A DNA stretch of 24,919 nt from Nitrosomonas eutropha (GTDB lineage Bacteria > Pseudomonadota > Gammaproteobacteria > Burkholderiales > Nitrosomonadaceae). The notes below the pieces were generated by a model. It saw nothing but the letters and a program-made list of their open reading frames with translations. It had not been told where the DNA came from and ran no database searches. Below are positions 1-9,142 of the stretch, one piece after another. Within the stretch, counting starts at the first letter, position 1. Each line of letters opens with the position of its first letter. The position numbers and the translations under genes were made by a program. The stretch covers positions 1-24,919 of the forward strand of contig JACTML010000215.1 in NCBI GenBank assembly GCA_014584635.1. The letters run 5' to 3'.

Positions 1-105
1 CATTTGAATGATTTTTACCGGCTGACCCTGTAACTGGCAAAACACAGCGCACTGCCAGGTTAAAATAGCTCAGCAAGTCGCCCTTATCAGCTGTACAAAA
101 TTATT

Positions 106-747
106 ATGGATGCAAACTTCTGGCACCAGAAATGGGAACGCAATGAAATCGGCTTTCATCGCTCTACCATAAATCCACTGTTAATCAGCCATTTCAATGC
201 ACTCGCTCTGGCAAAAGGCAGCCGTGTTTTTCTGCCTTTATGTGGCAAAACGCTTGATATTGGCTGGTTGCTTGCTAACGGCTACCGCGTCGCTGGTGTT
301 GAGTTAAGTGAAATGGCTGTCCGGCAGCTGTTCATCGGGTTGGGTATCACACCACAGGTGACAGAACAACGGAATGGAATGCAGTATTACCAGGGTAAAA
401 ATATCGATATTTTCGTCGGTAACCTGTTTGATTTATCGGATGAAATGTTAGGAGCAGTCGATGCAATCTATGACAGAGCAGCGCTGGTCGCGCTGCCTGA
501 AGCCATGCGCAGTCAATATGCTGCTCATCTGCTGGCGATCACCCATACTGCACCGCAATTACTGATCTGCTTTGAATACGATCAGACCCTGATGGAGGGG
601 CCGCCTTTCTCAATCAGCGCTGCAGAAATCCAGCAGCATTATGCTAGCAGCTACCAATTAACACTGCTTGCACGTGCTGCAGTACCCGGCGGATTAAAAG
701 GACAATGTGCAGCCCGGGAAAACGTATGGCTCCTAAATAAAAGATAA
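106..747 (+). CDS. tpm: Thiopurine S-methyltransferase (TPMT family)
   Basis: 213 aa, the usual length of bacterial TPMT. The N-terminus (MDANFWHQKWERNEIGFH) is the family's typical start and fixes the ATG. A class I SAM-binding fold follows: VFLPLCGKTLDIGWL at about 41-55, then the acidic end of strand 2 (VAGVELSE, about 63-70), and YDRAALVALP at about 125-134. Family members transfer a methyl group from SAM to thiopurines and, in bacteria, to selenium or tellurium compounds; the substrate here is unknown. The protein should be cytosolic. There is no good Shine-Dalgarno in front of the ATG (preceding bases are AAAATTATT). It stands alone on the plus strand and converges on hemE. Confidence 0.93.
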   Translation: MDANFWHQKWERNEIGFHRSTINPLLISHFNALALAKGSRVFLPLCGKTLDIGWLLANGYRVAGVELSEMAVRQLFIGLGITPQVTEQRNGMQYYQGKNIDIFVGNLFDLSDEMLGAVDAIYDRAALVALPEAMRSQYAAHLLAITHTAPQLLICFEYDQTLMEGPPFSISAAEIQQHYASSYQLTLLARAAVPGGLKGQCAARENVWLLNKR

Positions 748-761
748 AGGACAATTGACAT

Positions 762-779
762 AACTGCTGCAAAGCAGTT
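762..779. terminator. Stem-loop between convergent tpm and hemE
   Basis: Perfect 7-bp inverted repeat, AACTGCT (762-768) and AGCAGTT (773-779), with a GCAA loop, just after the tpm stop. There is no T-tract on either side, so this is a possible transcript-end structure and not a textbook intrinsic terminator. Confidence 0.4.
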
Positions 780-819
780 GCAGCAAGCAATCACCTGTAA
801 TCACTCGCTGTTCCGGGAA

Positions 820-1890
820 TCAGTTGTTTTTGTGATAAGGAACACTGAGCGCGTGCACAGCTTCCACCAGCGCTTTTGCATTTTCTGGCGGGGTAAACTG
901 GGAAATACCATGTCCGAGATTGAATACGTGGCCATGACCGTGACCATAGCTTGCCAGTATTTTTCCCGCTTCGGCAGCAATTATTTCCGGGGTGGAGAAC
1001 AATACCGCCGGATCCAGATTGCCCTGCAAAGCCACCTTGTCTTGCGTACGCCGACGTGCTTCACCAATATCAATACTCCAGTCCAGGCCAATGGCGTCGC
1101 AGCCGCTCGCTCCAATGGACTCCAGCCATAACCCTCCTCCCTTGGTAAACAGGATATTGGGAATACGTTCGCCATCATGTTCGCGCTTCAATCCTTCCAG
1201 AATCTGTTGCATGTAGCGCAGGGAAAACTCCTGATAGGCCGCGTGCGATAGCACCCCTCCCCAGCTGTCAAAAATCATGACGGCTTGCGCACCCGCCTCA
1301 ATCTGGGCGTTGAGATAAGCAACCACCGCTTGTGCAGTGATATCCAGAATCCGGTGCAGCAGATCCGGGCGTGCATACAGCATGGTTTTGATCTGACGAT
1401 AATCGCTGCTGCCTGCCCCTTCCACCATATAGCATGCCAGTGTGAACGGACTGCCTGAGAACCCGATCAGCGGCACCCGATTGTTCAGCGCTTTGCGGAT
1501 TTCTGTCACTGCATCCATGACATAGCGTAAATGCGTATCCGGATCCGGTACGCTCAACGCGCGAATTTCCCATTCTTCCCGCAATGGCCGCTCAAAGCGC
1601 GGTCCTTCCCCTGCTGAGAAATACAATCCCAGTCCCATTGCATCCGGAATGGTCAGAATATCGGAAAACAAAATAGCCGCATCCAGCGGAAATCTTTCCA
1701 GTGGTTGTAACGTCACTTCGGTTGCAAGTGCCGGATTCTTGCACAGTGAGAGAAAATCACCTGCACGTGCGCGGGTCTGGTTATATTCCGGCAGATAACG
1801 GCCAGCCTGGCGCATCATCCAGACAGGGGTATAGTCCACAGGCTGCCGTAGCAGTGCGCGAATAAAAGTATCATTTTCCAGTCTGGTCAT
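820..1890 (-). CDS. hemE: Uroporphyrinogen decarboxylase
   Basis: 356 aa, normal for HemE. It removes four carboxyl groups from uroporphyrinogen III to give coproporphyrinogen III in heme synthesis, in the cytosol. The first signature, [15 protein letters not shown], lies at 22-36 and carries the substrate-binding arginines. The second conserved region, [16 protein letters not shown], is at about 143-158. The conserved aspartate of FSDIL is D77. The C-terminal FNLGHGI motif is also present. The ATG at 1890 gives the family's usual N-terminus, but the ribosome site before it is weak. A MITE-like repeat lies upstream between this gene and valS, so the hemE leader and promoter region are affected by it. 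Confidence 0.98.
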   Translation of the reverse strand: MTRLENDTFIRALLRQPVDYTPVWMMRQAGRYLPEYNQTRARAGDFLSLCKNPALATEVTLQPLERFPLDAAILFSDILTIPDAMGLGLYFSAGEGPRFERPLREEWEIRALSVPDPDTHLRYVMDAVTEIRKALNNRVPLIGFSGSPFTLACYMVEGAGSSDYRQIKTMLYARPDLLHRILDITAQAVVAYLNAQIEAGAQAVMIFDSWGGVLSHAAYQEFSLRYMQQILEGLKREHDGERIPNILFTKGGGLWLESIGASGCDAIGLDWSIDIGEARRRTQDKVALQGNLDPAVLFSTPEIIAAEAGKILASYGHGHGHVFNLGHGISQFTPPENAKALVEAVHALSVPYHKNN

Positions 1891-1925
1891 TGTCTATATG
1901 AACTCAATCTCAAAAAGGTTAGTAA

Positions 1926-2129
1926 AAGGAACCTCTGCAAAACTATCTGCGTTGTCATTTCTGCGTTAAAAATTGGCTCAAAATGCTCATTTATTCCGTA
2001 TAAATTCCGCTTTTTTACTCGGCGCCAGCACCTCGCCCTCCGGGCCAGCCTCACAGCTGTTCGCTGCACTTGCGTCGTCGATTTTTGCCTTGAACTGACT
2101 GCCTCGCTAACGTTTTACAGAGGCTCCTT
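1926..2129. mobile_element. MITE-like element with terminal inverted repeats
   Basis: The left end GGAACCTCTGCAAAAC (1928-1943) and right end GTTTTACAGAGGCTCC (2112-2127) form a 16-bp inverted repeat with two mismatches. It extends by AA/TT to 18 bp. A flanking TAA on both sides (1923-1925 and 2129-2131) may be a 3-bp target duplication, though the ends are then off by one base. The roughly 200-bp body has no convincing gene; the short minus-strand frame inside it looks like chance. Size and termini suggest a non-autonomous element mobilised by an IS5/IS1031-like transposase, which is an inference from memory of the terminus style. It lies between valS and hemE, both on the minus strand. Confidence 0.7.
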
Positions 2130-2145
2130 AACGCAAAAAATGTAT

Positions 2146-4902
2146 CTAGCCATTCAGCTTTTGCAGCTGTTCTTCCAGTTTTTTCAGGGTTGCACTGAAT
2201 GCAGCCAGCCGCTCCCTTTCTTGCTGTACGACTTTTTCCGGAGCCCGTTGGATAAAATCAGGATTATCCAGTTTTGTGCCGGCTTTGCTGATTTCAGCTT
2301 CCACGCGGGAGATTTCCTTGCCTAGGCGTTCACGTTCTGCTGCAACATCAATCTCTATTTTCAGCATCAACCTGAAATCACCTACAACGGCGACAGGCGC
2401 ATCGGTATCCGGCAATCCTTCAGGCAGGATGGTCACTTCAGATAATCGGGCCAGCGCACGCAGGTAAGGCGCAAAATCTGCCAACCGGGTACGGTCCCCT
2501 TCTATCAGCAATGGTACGCGCTCCGCCGGTGACAGCTTCATTTCTCCACGTAGCGCCCGACAGGCATTCACAATATCTTTGAGTAGCTGCATGGCGGCTG
2601 CAGCCTGCGCGTCAATACGCGCCTGATCAGGCCGGGGATAGGGTTGGCACATAATGCTCGCCCCTGTTTTGCCGGCAAGTGGCGCGACCGCCTGCCAGAG
2701 CGCCTCGGTAATAAACGGAATAACCGGATGCGCCAGTCTCAGTACTGTTTCCAGTACACGCACCAGCGTACGACAAGTGGCACGTTGCCGGGCCTGATCT
2801 TCATCGCTCAACTGTACTTTTGCCAGCTCGACATACCAGTCACAATATTCATCCCAGATAAATTCATACATCTCCCGTGCGGCCAGATCAAAGCGATATT
2901 CATTGAAAGCTTGTATTACACCTTGCTCGGCCTGTTGCAGGCGGCCAGCAATCCATTTATCCGCTTGTGAAAAATTCAGCGGCAGCGTTTCATCCAATCC
3001 GGTATCTTTACCTTCGCAGTTCATCAGGACAAAACGCGTGGCATTCCACAGTTTGTTGCAAAAATTGCGGTAACCTTCACAACGCTGCAAATCAAACTTG
3101 ATGTCTCGCCCATGGGAAGCCAGACTGGCAAAGGTAAAACGCAGAGCATCGGTTCCAAACGGAGGAATTCCCTGCGGAAACTGTTTGCGGGTGGTTTTTT
3201 CGATGGATTCCGCCTGTTTAGGATTCATCAGGCCGGTAGTACGTTTTCTGACCAGCTCTGTCAGTGAAACGCCATCAATCAAATCCAGCGGATCCAGTAC
3301 ATTCCCTTTGGATTTGCTCATTTTTTGGCCTTCCGCATCCCGGATCAGGCCGGTAATGTACACCTCCCGGAAAGGCACTTCCCCGGTGAAATACAGGGAC
3401 ATCATAACCATGCGTGCCACCCAGAAGAAAATGATGTCAAATCCGGTAACCAGCACGGATCCAGGCAAAAAGGTTTTAAGTTCAGGAGTTTGTTCCGGCC
3501 AGCCCAGCGTTGAGAAAGGCCATAGCGCCGAAGAAAACCAGGTATCAAGCACATCCTCATCTTGGCGCAGCGCTTCCTTACCGGATAATTTTCTGGCTTC
3601 CGCCAGGTCGTGTGCAACGGTTACATTACCTGCTTCATCGTACCAGGCCGGAATACGGTGTCCCCACCATAGCTGGCGCGAAATACACCAATCCTGGATA
3701 TTTTCCAGCCACTGATTGTAGACATGCGCCCAGTTCTCCGGCACAAACCGCACCTTGCCGCTTTCAACCGCTGCCAGCCCTTGTTTGGCCAGGCCCTCCA
3801 TCGCCAGATACCATTGATCAGTCAGCATGGGCTCAATAACCGTATTGGTACGATCTCCGCGAGGAATCATCAGTTTGTGCGGGCGGGTTTCAACCAGTAA
3901 TCCCTGTGCCTGAAGATCGGTGATTACCTTCTTTCTGGCGGCAAAGCGATCCAGTCCCTGAAATTCCGGTGGCGCATTGTCATTAATCTTGCCATCCAGC
4001 GTAAAAACGTTAAGCGGGATCAGCTTGTGGCGCTGTCCGACCTGGTAGTCATTGAAATCGTGCGCTGGCGTAATTTTTACGCAGCCAGTACCAAAAGCCG
4101 GATCAACATAGCTATCCGCAATGATGGGAATGGTGCGCTCGGACAACGGCAAACGCACAGATTGCCCGATCAGATGCTGATAACGCGCATCTTCCGGATG
4201 AACTGCCACCGCCATATCACCCAGCATGGTTTCCGGGCGCGTAGTGGCAACAATCAAGCCCTTTTCACCGTTTTCCTGCGGACACTCAAAAGGATAGAGA
4301 ATATGCCACAGTGATCCCTGTTCTTCGGTTGAAACCACTTCCAGATCAGAAACGGCTGTCTGCAATACTGGATCCCAGTTAACCAGCCGCTTGCCACGAT
4401 AAATCAATCCTTCCCGATGCAGGCGCACAAACACTTCCGTCACTGCACGGGAAAGTACTTCATCCATGGTAAAACGTTCACGCGACCAGTCACAAGAAGT
4501 CCCCATGCGCCGCATTTGTCGGGTAATTGTGGAACCCGAGGCTTCTTTCCATTGCCAGACGCGCTCCAGAAAAGCTTCACGCCCCATCTGGCGACGATCT
4601 TTTCCCTCCTGATCCAGCTGCCGTTCCACCACGATCTGCGTAGCAATACCGGCATGATCCGTACCTGGTTGCCACAGCGTGTTGTCTCCCAGCATACGGT
4701 GGTAACGAATCAGCGCATCCATCAGGGTATGCTGGAAAGCGTGCCCCATGTGTAACGTACCGGTAACATTGGGCGGCGGCAGCATAATGCAGTAAGCATC
4801 TGCCTCTTCCCGCTTTGTCGGGCTAAAGTAACCGGCTGCTTCCCAGGTTGCATACCAGCGATTTTCTATATCCTTTGGATCAAAGCTTTTTGCGAGTTCC
4901 AT
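2146..4902 (-). CDS. valS: Valine--tRNA ligase
   Basis: 918 aa class I aminoacyl-tRNA synthetase that charges tRNA-Val. The HIGH-type motif is HMGH at 51-54, within [14 protein letters not shown]. The second active-site motif KMSKS is at 527-531. The editing (CP1) domain lies between them and includes [11 protein letters not shown]. The anticodon-binding helical domain follows, and the last roughly 65 residues ([18 protein letters not shown] onwards) form the coiled-coil arm typical of bacterial ValRS. It follows the pepA-holC-orf set with a 64-bp gap that contains a TATAAT box. The start codon has only a weak ribosome site, but the N-terminus matches the family. Confidence 0.98.
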   Translation of the reverse strand: MELAKSFDPKDIENRWYATWEAAGYFSPTKREEADAYCIMLPPPNVTGTLHMGHAFQHTLMDALIRYHRMLGDNTLWQPGTDHAGIATQIVVERQLDQEGKDRRQMGREAFLERVWQWKEASGSTITRQMRRMGTSCDWSRERFTMDEVLSRAVTEVFVRLHREGLIYRGKRLVNWDPVLQTAVSDLEVVSTEEQGSLWHILYPFECPQENGEKGLIVATTRPETMLGDMAVAVHPEDARYQHLIGQSVRLPLSERTIPIIADSYVDPAFGTGCVKITPAHDFNDYQVGQRHKLIPLNVFTLDGKINDNAPPEFQGLDRFAARKKVITDLQAQGLLVETRPHKLMIPRGDRTNTVIEPMLTDQWYLAMEGLAKQGLAAVESGKVRFVPENWAHVYNQWLENIQDWCISRQLWWGHRIPAWYDEAGNVTVAHDLAEARKLSGKEALRQDEDVLDTWFSSALWPFSTLGWPEQTPELKTFLPGSVLVTGFDIIFFWVARMVMMSLYFTGEVPFREVYITGLIRDAEGQKMSKSKGNVLDPLDLIDGVSLTELVRKRTTGLMNPKQAESIEKTTRKQFPQGIPPFGTDALRFTFASLASHGRDIKFDLQRCEGYRNFCNKLWNATRFVLMNCEGKDTGLDETLPLNFSQADKWIAGRLQQAEQGVIQAFNEYRFDLAAREMYEFIWDEYCDWYVELAKVQLSDEDQARQRATCRTLVRVLETVLRLAHPVIPFITEALWQAVAPLAGKTGASIMCQPYPRPDQARIDAQAAAAMQLLKDIVNACRALRGEMKLSPAERVPLLIEGDRTRLADFAPYLRALARLSEVTILPEGLPDTDAPVAVVGDFRLMLKIEIDVAAERERLGKEISRVEAEISKAGTKLDNPDFIQRAPEKVVQQERERLAAFSATLKKLEEQLQKLNG

Positions 4903-4944
4903 GGTGATTCAAATACAAAGTGAGCCGGTGGAATAAAACCGGGC

Positions 4945-4950
4945 ATTATA
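4945..4950 (-). promoter_or_regulatory. Candidate -10 box of a valS promoter
   Basis: The minus strand reads CGTTATAATGCC, with a perfect TATAAT, about 43 bases before the valS ATG. The predicted transcript start near 4938 would leave a leader of about 36 bases. No good -35 hexamer is seen 16-18 bases upstream. valS may therefore have its own promoter besides read-through from pepA-holC. Confidence 0.4.
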
Positions 4951-4966
4951 ACGAATGAAGGCAAAA

Positions 4967-5380
4967 TTAAATATTTTTGGGCAGCCGTTTTCCCAAAGCC
5001 TGGATCAGGATTAAACGTTCAGCAGGATTCAGACTGATACACGCCTCCCTCAACGCCGCATCAAAAGCGTAATACAGCCACTCGGGAATTTCTGTTTGAG
5101 ACGGCCATTCATCTATTGTCAGCATCACCTGATCAGTCAAAACAGGAATGCCATCAATATCCGCTGCTTCAACACTATTATCTGGCAATTCGCTTGACTC
5201 AAGGGCAGGCCGTTCCCAAGCATCAGACGTACTTGCAACCGCTGGTTCTGCTACCGGCCGGATAAGCGAAAACTGTTCTTGCCGATGCCTGTGCAGCATC
5301 GCATCTACCTTGGTCAGCAGGATGTCATCTTCCAGTTCCTGCGCTATATCAGGTTGATCAGCCGGCATCAAATCTGTCAA
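4967..5380 (-). CDS. Conserved hypothetical protein between holC and valS (DUF2486-like)
   Basis: 137 aa, acidic, with no signal peptide or membrane segment. The N-terminal half has low complexity (EPAVASTSDAWERPALESSE). The motif GIPVLTDQV at about 78-86 resembles the IPVLTDVV motif of a small betaproteobacterial family (DUF2486), found next to holC and valS. The C-terminal 40 residues look helical (WLYYAFDAALREACISLNP). The ATG overlaps the holC stop by four bases (ATGA), which implies translational coupling. The function is unknown; the position suggests it is made together with the Pol III chi subunit. The family assignment is from memory of the motif and the context. Confidence 0.8.
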   Translation of the reverse strand: MTDLMPADQPDIAQELEDDILLTKVDAMLHRHRQEQFSLIRPVAEPAVASTSDAWERPALESSELPDNSVEAADIDGIPVLTDQVMLTIDEWPSQTEIPEWLYYAFDAALREACISLNPAERLILIQALGKRLPKNI

Positions 5381-5805
5381 TTCCCTTCCAGCCGGTGATG
5401 ACGAACGTCATGTCCCAGTTCCTGATAATGTCGGTATCGCATGCGCGCATGCCGCTTGCTGTCCTCCTCTTCATCAGAGATTTCCACGACTCGCTTAAAA
5501 TGTTCAAATCCCGGTGGGATCGCTGTATCCAGATTAAGCAGTACCGCAAAATCATCCGCCTCCAGCTGTTCAGATCGATTATTCAGAATAACCGGCGTTA
5601 CTTCCGCCAGTTTGTCAGCTACTCGACAATGCGGGACAAAGCTCACCGGGGAGAATGTCCAAAGCAGTTTATCAAACCGGTTCATCCGTTCTTCATCCGG
5701 AGTATAAACAACCGTCCTCAAGCCTTGCTGCATTGCTTTAGCACACAAGCGGCAGGCAACCAGCAAACTGTCTGTCGCGCCGGTATAAAAATCGATCTGT
5801 ACCAC
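5377..5805 (-). CDS. holC: DNA polymerase III chi subunit
   Basis: 142 aa, typical HolC length. Chi links the clamp-loader psi subunit to single-strand DNA-binding protein during replication. Recognisable features are the N-terminal IDFYTGA, the CRLCAKAMQQGLRTVVYTPD segment at about 18-37, and the late PVILNNR and VLLNLDTAIPPGFEHFKRVVEI segments of the family. The start is a GTG at 5805 (VQIDFYTG). pepA ends at 5827, so the genes are separated by about 21 bases, and the next gene starts inside the holC stop. The order pepA-holC is widely conserved in proteobacteria. Confidence 0.93.
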   Translation of the reverse strand: MVQIDFYTGATDSLLVACRLCAKAMQQGLRTVVYTPDEERMNRFDKLLWTFSPVSFVPHCRVADKLAEVTPVILNNRSEQLEADDFAVLLNLDTAIPPGFEHFKRVVEISDEEEDSKRHARMRYRHYQELGHDVRHHRLEGN

Positions 5806-5826
5806 GTCCGTTTGCAGGAATTAAGA

Positions 5827-7323
5827 CTATTGATACTGTTTTGCACGATCAATCAGGAATTGTGTCAGCAGCGGTACAGGGCGCCCAGTTGCCCCTTTTT
5901 CCACACCGGATTTCCACGCTGTTCCGGCAATATCCAGGTGTGCCCAGCGATATTTTTTGGTAAAGCGTGAAAGAAAGCAGGCGGCTGTAATTGCGCCCCC
6001 CCAGCGGCCACCGATATTGGCCATATCAGCAAAATTGCTTTTAAGCAGTTCCTGGTATTCTTCACCCAACGGCAATTGCCAGGCCCGATCAGACACTTTC
6101 TCCCCAGCCTGGAGCAGCTCCTGAACAAGCGGTTCATCCGTCCCCATCAGGCCGCTGACTACATATCCCAGCGCGACGACGCAGGCCCCTGTCAGCGTGG
6201 CGATGTCGATTACCACCTCTGGATTGTAGCGTTCGGCATACGCCAATGCATCGCACAGAATTAACCGCCCTTCTGCATCGGTATTCAGTATCTCGATTGT
6301 CTGCCCGGACAGGCTGGTGACAATATCTCCGGGTTTGGTCGCGTTGCCGCCCGGCATATTTTCAGTGGTTGGAATAATGCCGGTTACGTTGACAGGCAGC
6401 TTCATTTCCGCCACAGCGGTCAACGTACCAAAAACACTCGCTGCCCCTCCCATGTCGTATTTCATTTCATCCAGATCAGCCGCCGGTTTCAGCGAAATCC
6501 CGCCCGTATCAAAAGTAACGCCTTTTCCAACCAGTACAACCGGCTTTTCGGTATCCCCCTGGCCGTGATATTCCAGCACAATCAACTTGGCCGGCTGATG
6601 ACTGCCGCGTGCCACAGCCAGCAATGCTCCCATTCCAAGAGTCTCCATGTCTTTTTCTTCAAGCACGGAAAGTTTAAGGCCGTACTTCTTAGCCATTTCA
6701 CCAGCCTGTTCAGCCAGATAGGTCGGGGTACAGATATTGGATGCCAGGTTACCCAGATCCTTCGTTACCCCCATGCCACGCGCGATAGCGGCCCCCTGTT
6801 GCAGCGCCTCTTCGGCTTCTGCTGCTGCCGATCCGGTACCAGCGAGAAAAGTGATTTTCTTTAACGCAGGCTGATGTTCCGCACGCTTGCTTTTGAGCTG
6901 GTCAAAGCGATATACACTTTCTTCCGCTGCAAGGATTGACTGCAATACTCCCCAGGTTGTATTTCTTCCGGCGACAAGCCAATCTGTTATACATAAACCG
7001 GTATCCTTGACGCCTGTTTGCCGCAGCGCTTTGAAAACGGATCGAACTGCCTCCAGAAATACCTTTTCCCCGTATTCCGCTTCCTTGCCCAATCCGACCA
7101 GCAACACACGTTGACTGCCAATATCCGGAACGTTATGCAAAAGCACAGTTGTATTCGCCCGGCCATCCATATCGCCTTGATCAAGCACTCTGGTCAGATA
7201 ACCTTTGCAAGCCGTATCCAGAGCCTTGGCTGCTTCAGTCAGCTTACGGGTTTCAAACACACCTGCTACGATACAGTCACCATGAAATTTTTCCGGACTG
7301 CCGGATTGGGTTGCGAAGTCCAT
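5827..7323 (-). CDS. pepA: Cytosol (leucyl) aminopeptidase, M17 family
   Basis: 498 aa, normal for PepA. It removes N-terminal amino acids from peptides and is a hexameric two-metal enzyme; in E. coli it also binds DNA. The C-terminal catalytic domain has VGKGVTFDTGGISLKP, with the metal-binding Lys and Asp, and the family signature NTDAEGRL at 347-354. The N-terminal domain covers about 1-170. The ATG at 7323 follows CAGGAGTAAGAC, a strong ribosome site at good spacing. It is the first gene of the set pepA-holC-orf-valS and diverges from an HDOD-GGDEF gene across a 257-bp AT-rich spacer. Confidence 0.97.
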   Translation of the reverse strand: MDFATQSGSPEKFHGDCIVAGVFETRKLTEAAKALDTACKGYLTRVLDQGDMDGRANTTVLLHNVPDIGSQRVLLVGLGKEAEYGEKVFLEAVRSVFKALRQTGVKDTGLCITDWLVAGRNTTWGVLQSILAAEESVYRFDQLKSKRAEHQPALKKITFLAGTGSAAAEAEEALQQGAAIARGMGVTKDLGNLASNICTPTYLAEQAGEMAKKYGLKLSVLEEKDMETLGMGALLAVARGSHQPAKLIVLEYHGQGDTEKPVVLVGKGVTFDTGGISLKPAADLDEMKYDMGGAASVFGTLTAVAEMKLPVNVTGIIPTTENMPGGNATKPGDIVTSLSGQTIEILNTDAEGRLILCDALAYAERYNPEVVIDIATLTGACVVALGYVVSGLMGTDEPLVQELLQAGEKVSDRAWQLPLGEEYQELLKSNFADMANIGGRWGGAITAACFLSRFTKKYRWAHLDIAGTAWKSGVEKGATGRPVPLLTQFLIDRAKQYQ

Positions 7324-7580
7324 GTCTTACTCCTGTTTTATTTGTTTATTTTTTTGACAATAAAGATGAACCGGACTATGGCCACACCTCTGATTCTAAA
7401 TCAAAAAGCTGACTTTTTTTGCCACAACCCCGGAATTATGCTTGTAACATTTAGTACAAATAAGTTTGTTTAATTACTCTTTTCCAGTATTTTCACAGAG
7501 TTATATCGAGTAGAATTATTCCTCTCCTCAATCCGGAATAAGTAAGCAGACGTTCTGTTCACGTCTTTTAGAGTGGAAAT

Positions 7581-9056
7581 ATGAAAGAGAATTTGCTCAA
7601 GCAATTGCGTTTCTGCACAAATTTGCCCAGCCTGCCCTCTGTCGCGCTCAAGATCATCGACCTCGCAGGCGAAGCTGATACCAGCCTTACGCAAATCAAT
7701 CATTATATCTCGCTTGATCCTGCGCTCGCTGCCAAAATTATCAAAACAGCCAATTCTCCGCTGTACAAATCCAGATACCCAATCAGCAATATCAGCCAGG
7801 CAACCAATATCCTGGGAACCTACGGTGTCATTACCATTGCACTGTCCTTTTCACTGGCAGATTCCCTGATCAAACAATCCAGAGAGAAGCTCGGCACGGC
7901 CGGCAATAACAACTTCTGGCGCCGCTCAATTATTTCCGCATTGGCCAGTCGCACTTTAGGCAAGCGCCTGGAAATGGACAGAGTGCTAGATGATCTGTTT
8001 CTGGCAGGGTTGCTACAGGATATTGGTATTCTCGCTTTTTATGCTCTTGTACCGGAAGACTATCCATCAGTATTTTCATGCACAGAAAATCACAATACTC
8101 TTCTAAAGACTGAATATGAAACATTCGGTATCGGACATGATGAACTGGGCGCATCTTTACTCGAATACTGGAAATTTCCAGAATACGTGCCCACTGCCTG
8201 TCGCAGCAGTCACACCGCACCTGCCACTCCCAATGCCGGTATTAATGAGTGCGTGGCAGTGTCCGGCTACATTGCCGATTATTTTTTGTCACAAAACAAA
8301 AAAGAAAAAATTGATGAAGCAATCCGCGTGGCGGAAACCTATCTGGGGCTTGATGAGCACGCATTGCTTGAGGTTCTGGAAACCATGCAAAACGATCTGC
8401 ATCATGTGGAAGAGCTGTTTGAAATTACCATTCTGAATCCGCTGCATCTCGATAACATCATTACCGAAGCCAGAGAATTGCTGACCATGCGGTCCATGAT
8501 CAAAGTACGTGAGCTTGAGGACAAGATTCAGCATGACGGCCTGACCGGTGCACACAACCGCGCTTATTTCGATAATGCTTTCCGGAGCGAATTTCAGCTT
8601 TCAATACAGCAGGAAATACCTCTTTCTTTGGCGATGATTGATATTGATAACTACAAGACTTTCAACGATACCTACGGGCACATCGCAGGCGATGGTATAC
8701 TGGTAGCTGTAGCTAAAGCCATTACTGACCAGATACGCCAAACGGATATTCTCTGCCGCTACGGTGGGGATGAATTCGCACTGATACTCTCGGGCACTAC
8801 TCTCTCTGCTGCACGACATATTCTGGGAAGAATCATGGAGAGTGTCGCTACAATCGCCTACAAACCAAATGAAACCAATATTATCAATATTACGGTCTCA
8901 ATTGGCCTTGTTACCAATATGGACAGGGAAAAATCATTCGACCTTCAGAGTGAAATGCTGGAGGCAGCCGACCGGGCATTATACGCTGCCAAATACGCCG
9001 GCCGTAACCGCATTATTGAATGGAACCCCGCGCTGACTTCTCCCCTAAAAACCTGA
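7581..9056 (+). CDS. HDOD-GGDEF signalling protein, probable diguanylate cyclase
   Basis: 491 aa, no signal peptide or membrane segment. The HDOD domain covers about 12-210 (LPSLPSVALKIIDLA, then INHYISLDPALAAKIIK). At the position of the HD motif it reads QDIG (146-149), so metal-dependent hydrolysis by this domain is unlikely. The C-terminal GGDEF domain starts at about 315 with the DGLTGAHNR motif. It has DIDNYKTFNDTYGH, an intact GGDEF active site at 395-399, and an RQTD inhibitory site (RxxD) at 386-389, five residues upstream. It should make c-di-GMP with product feedback, and HDOD is probably the input or partner module. The target pathway cannot be told. The ATG follows GAGTGGAAAT. 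It diverges from pepA. Confidence 0.93.
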   Translation: MKENLLKQLRFCTNLPSLPSVALKIIDLAGEADTSLTQINHYISLDPALAAKIIKTANSPLYKSRYPISNISQATNILGTYGVITIALSFSLADSLIKQSREKLGTAGNNNFWRRSIISALASRTLGKRLEMDRVLDDLFLAGLLQDIGILAFYALVPEDYPSVFSCTENHNTLLKTEYETFGIGHDELGASLLEYWKFPEYVPTACRSSHTAPATPNAGINECVAVSGYIADYFLSQNKKEKIDEAIRVAETYLGLDEHALLEVLETMQNDLHHVEELFEITILNPLHLDNIITEARELLTMRSMIKVRELEDKIQHDGLTGAHNRAYFDNAFRSEFQLSIQQEIPLSLAMIDIDNYKTFNDTYGHIAGDGILVAVAKAITDQIRQTDILCRYGGDEFALILSGTTLSAARHILGRIMESVATIAYKPNETNIINITVSIGLVTNMDREKSFDLQSEMLEAADRALYAAKYAGRNRIIEWNPALTSPLKT

Positions 9057-9075
9057 TAGTCCAAGTCGGTCAATA

Positions 9076-9104
9076 TTTATACAGCGTGACATTCCCTGTA
9101 TAGT
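9076..9104 (+). promoter_or_regulatory. Candidate serB promoter with overlapping dyad
   Basis: TTTATA (9076-9081) and TATAGT (9099-9104) are separated by 17 bases, which fits a sigma-70 promoter about 39 bases before the serB ATG. A 7-bp inverted repeat, TATACAG (9078-9084) and CTGTATA (9096-9102), overlaps both boxes. It could be an operator or a transcript hairpin after the upstream gene. Confidence 0.4.
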
Positions 9105-9142
9105 GCCCATATCCGTCACTTAATCAAATTAAAATAATTCTC

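Noticed and set aside
1..33. Frame on the plus strand ending in TAA at 33 (HLNDFYRLTL), followed by a CTGGCA/TGCCAG stem-loop at 34-58.
   Set aside because: Ten codons are too few to identify a gene. It may be the end of an upstream gene, but nothing here supports that.
1887..2069. A 60-aa minus-strand frame upstream of hemE.
   Set aside because: It lies mostly inside the MITE-like repeat, is basic and low in complexity, and resembles no protein.
3098..3715. A 205-aa plus-strand frame opposite valS.
   Set aside because: It is antisense to conserved valS sequence around the KMSKS region, has a Ser- and Arg-rich shadow composition, and shows no domain.
5395..5970. A 191-aa plus-strand frame opposite holC and the end of pepA.
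   Set aside because: It is a shadow of two well-identified genes, with no recognisable domain or start signal.
7354..7382. TTGACA and TATGGC at 17-bp spacing on the plus strand, upstream of the HDOD-GGDEF gene.
   Set aside because: The -35 is perfect but the -10 matches only three positions, and the leader would be almost 200 bases; this is not enough to call a promoter.
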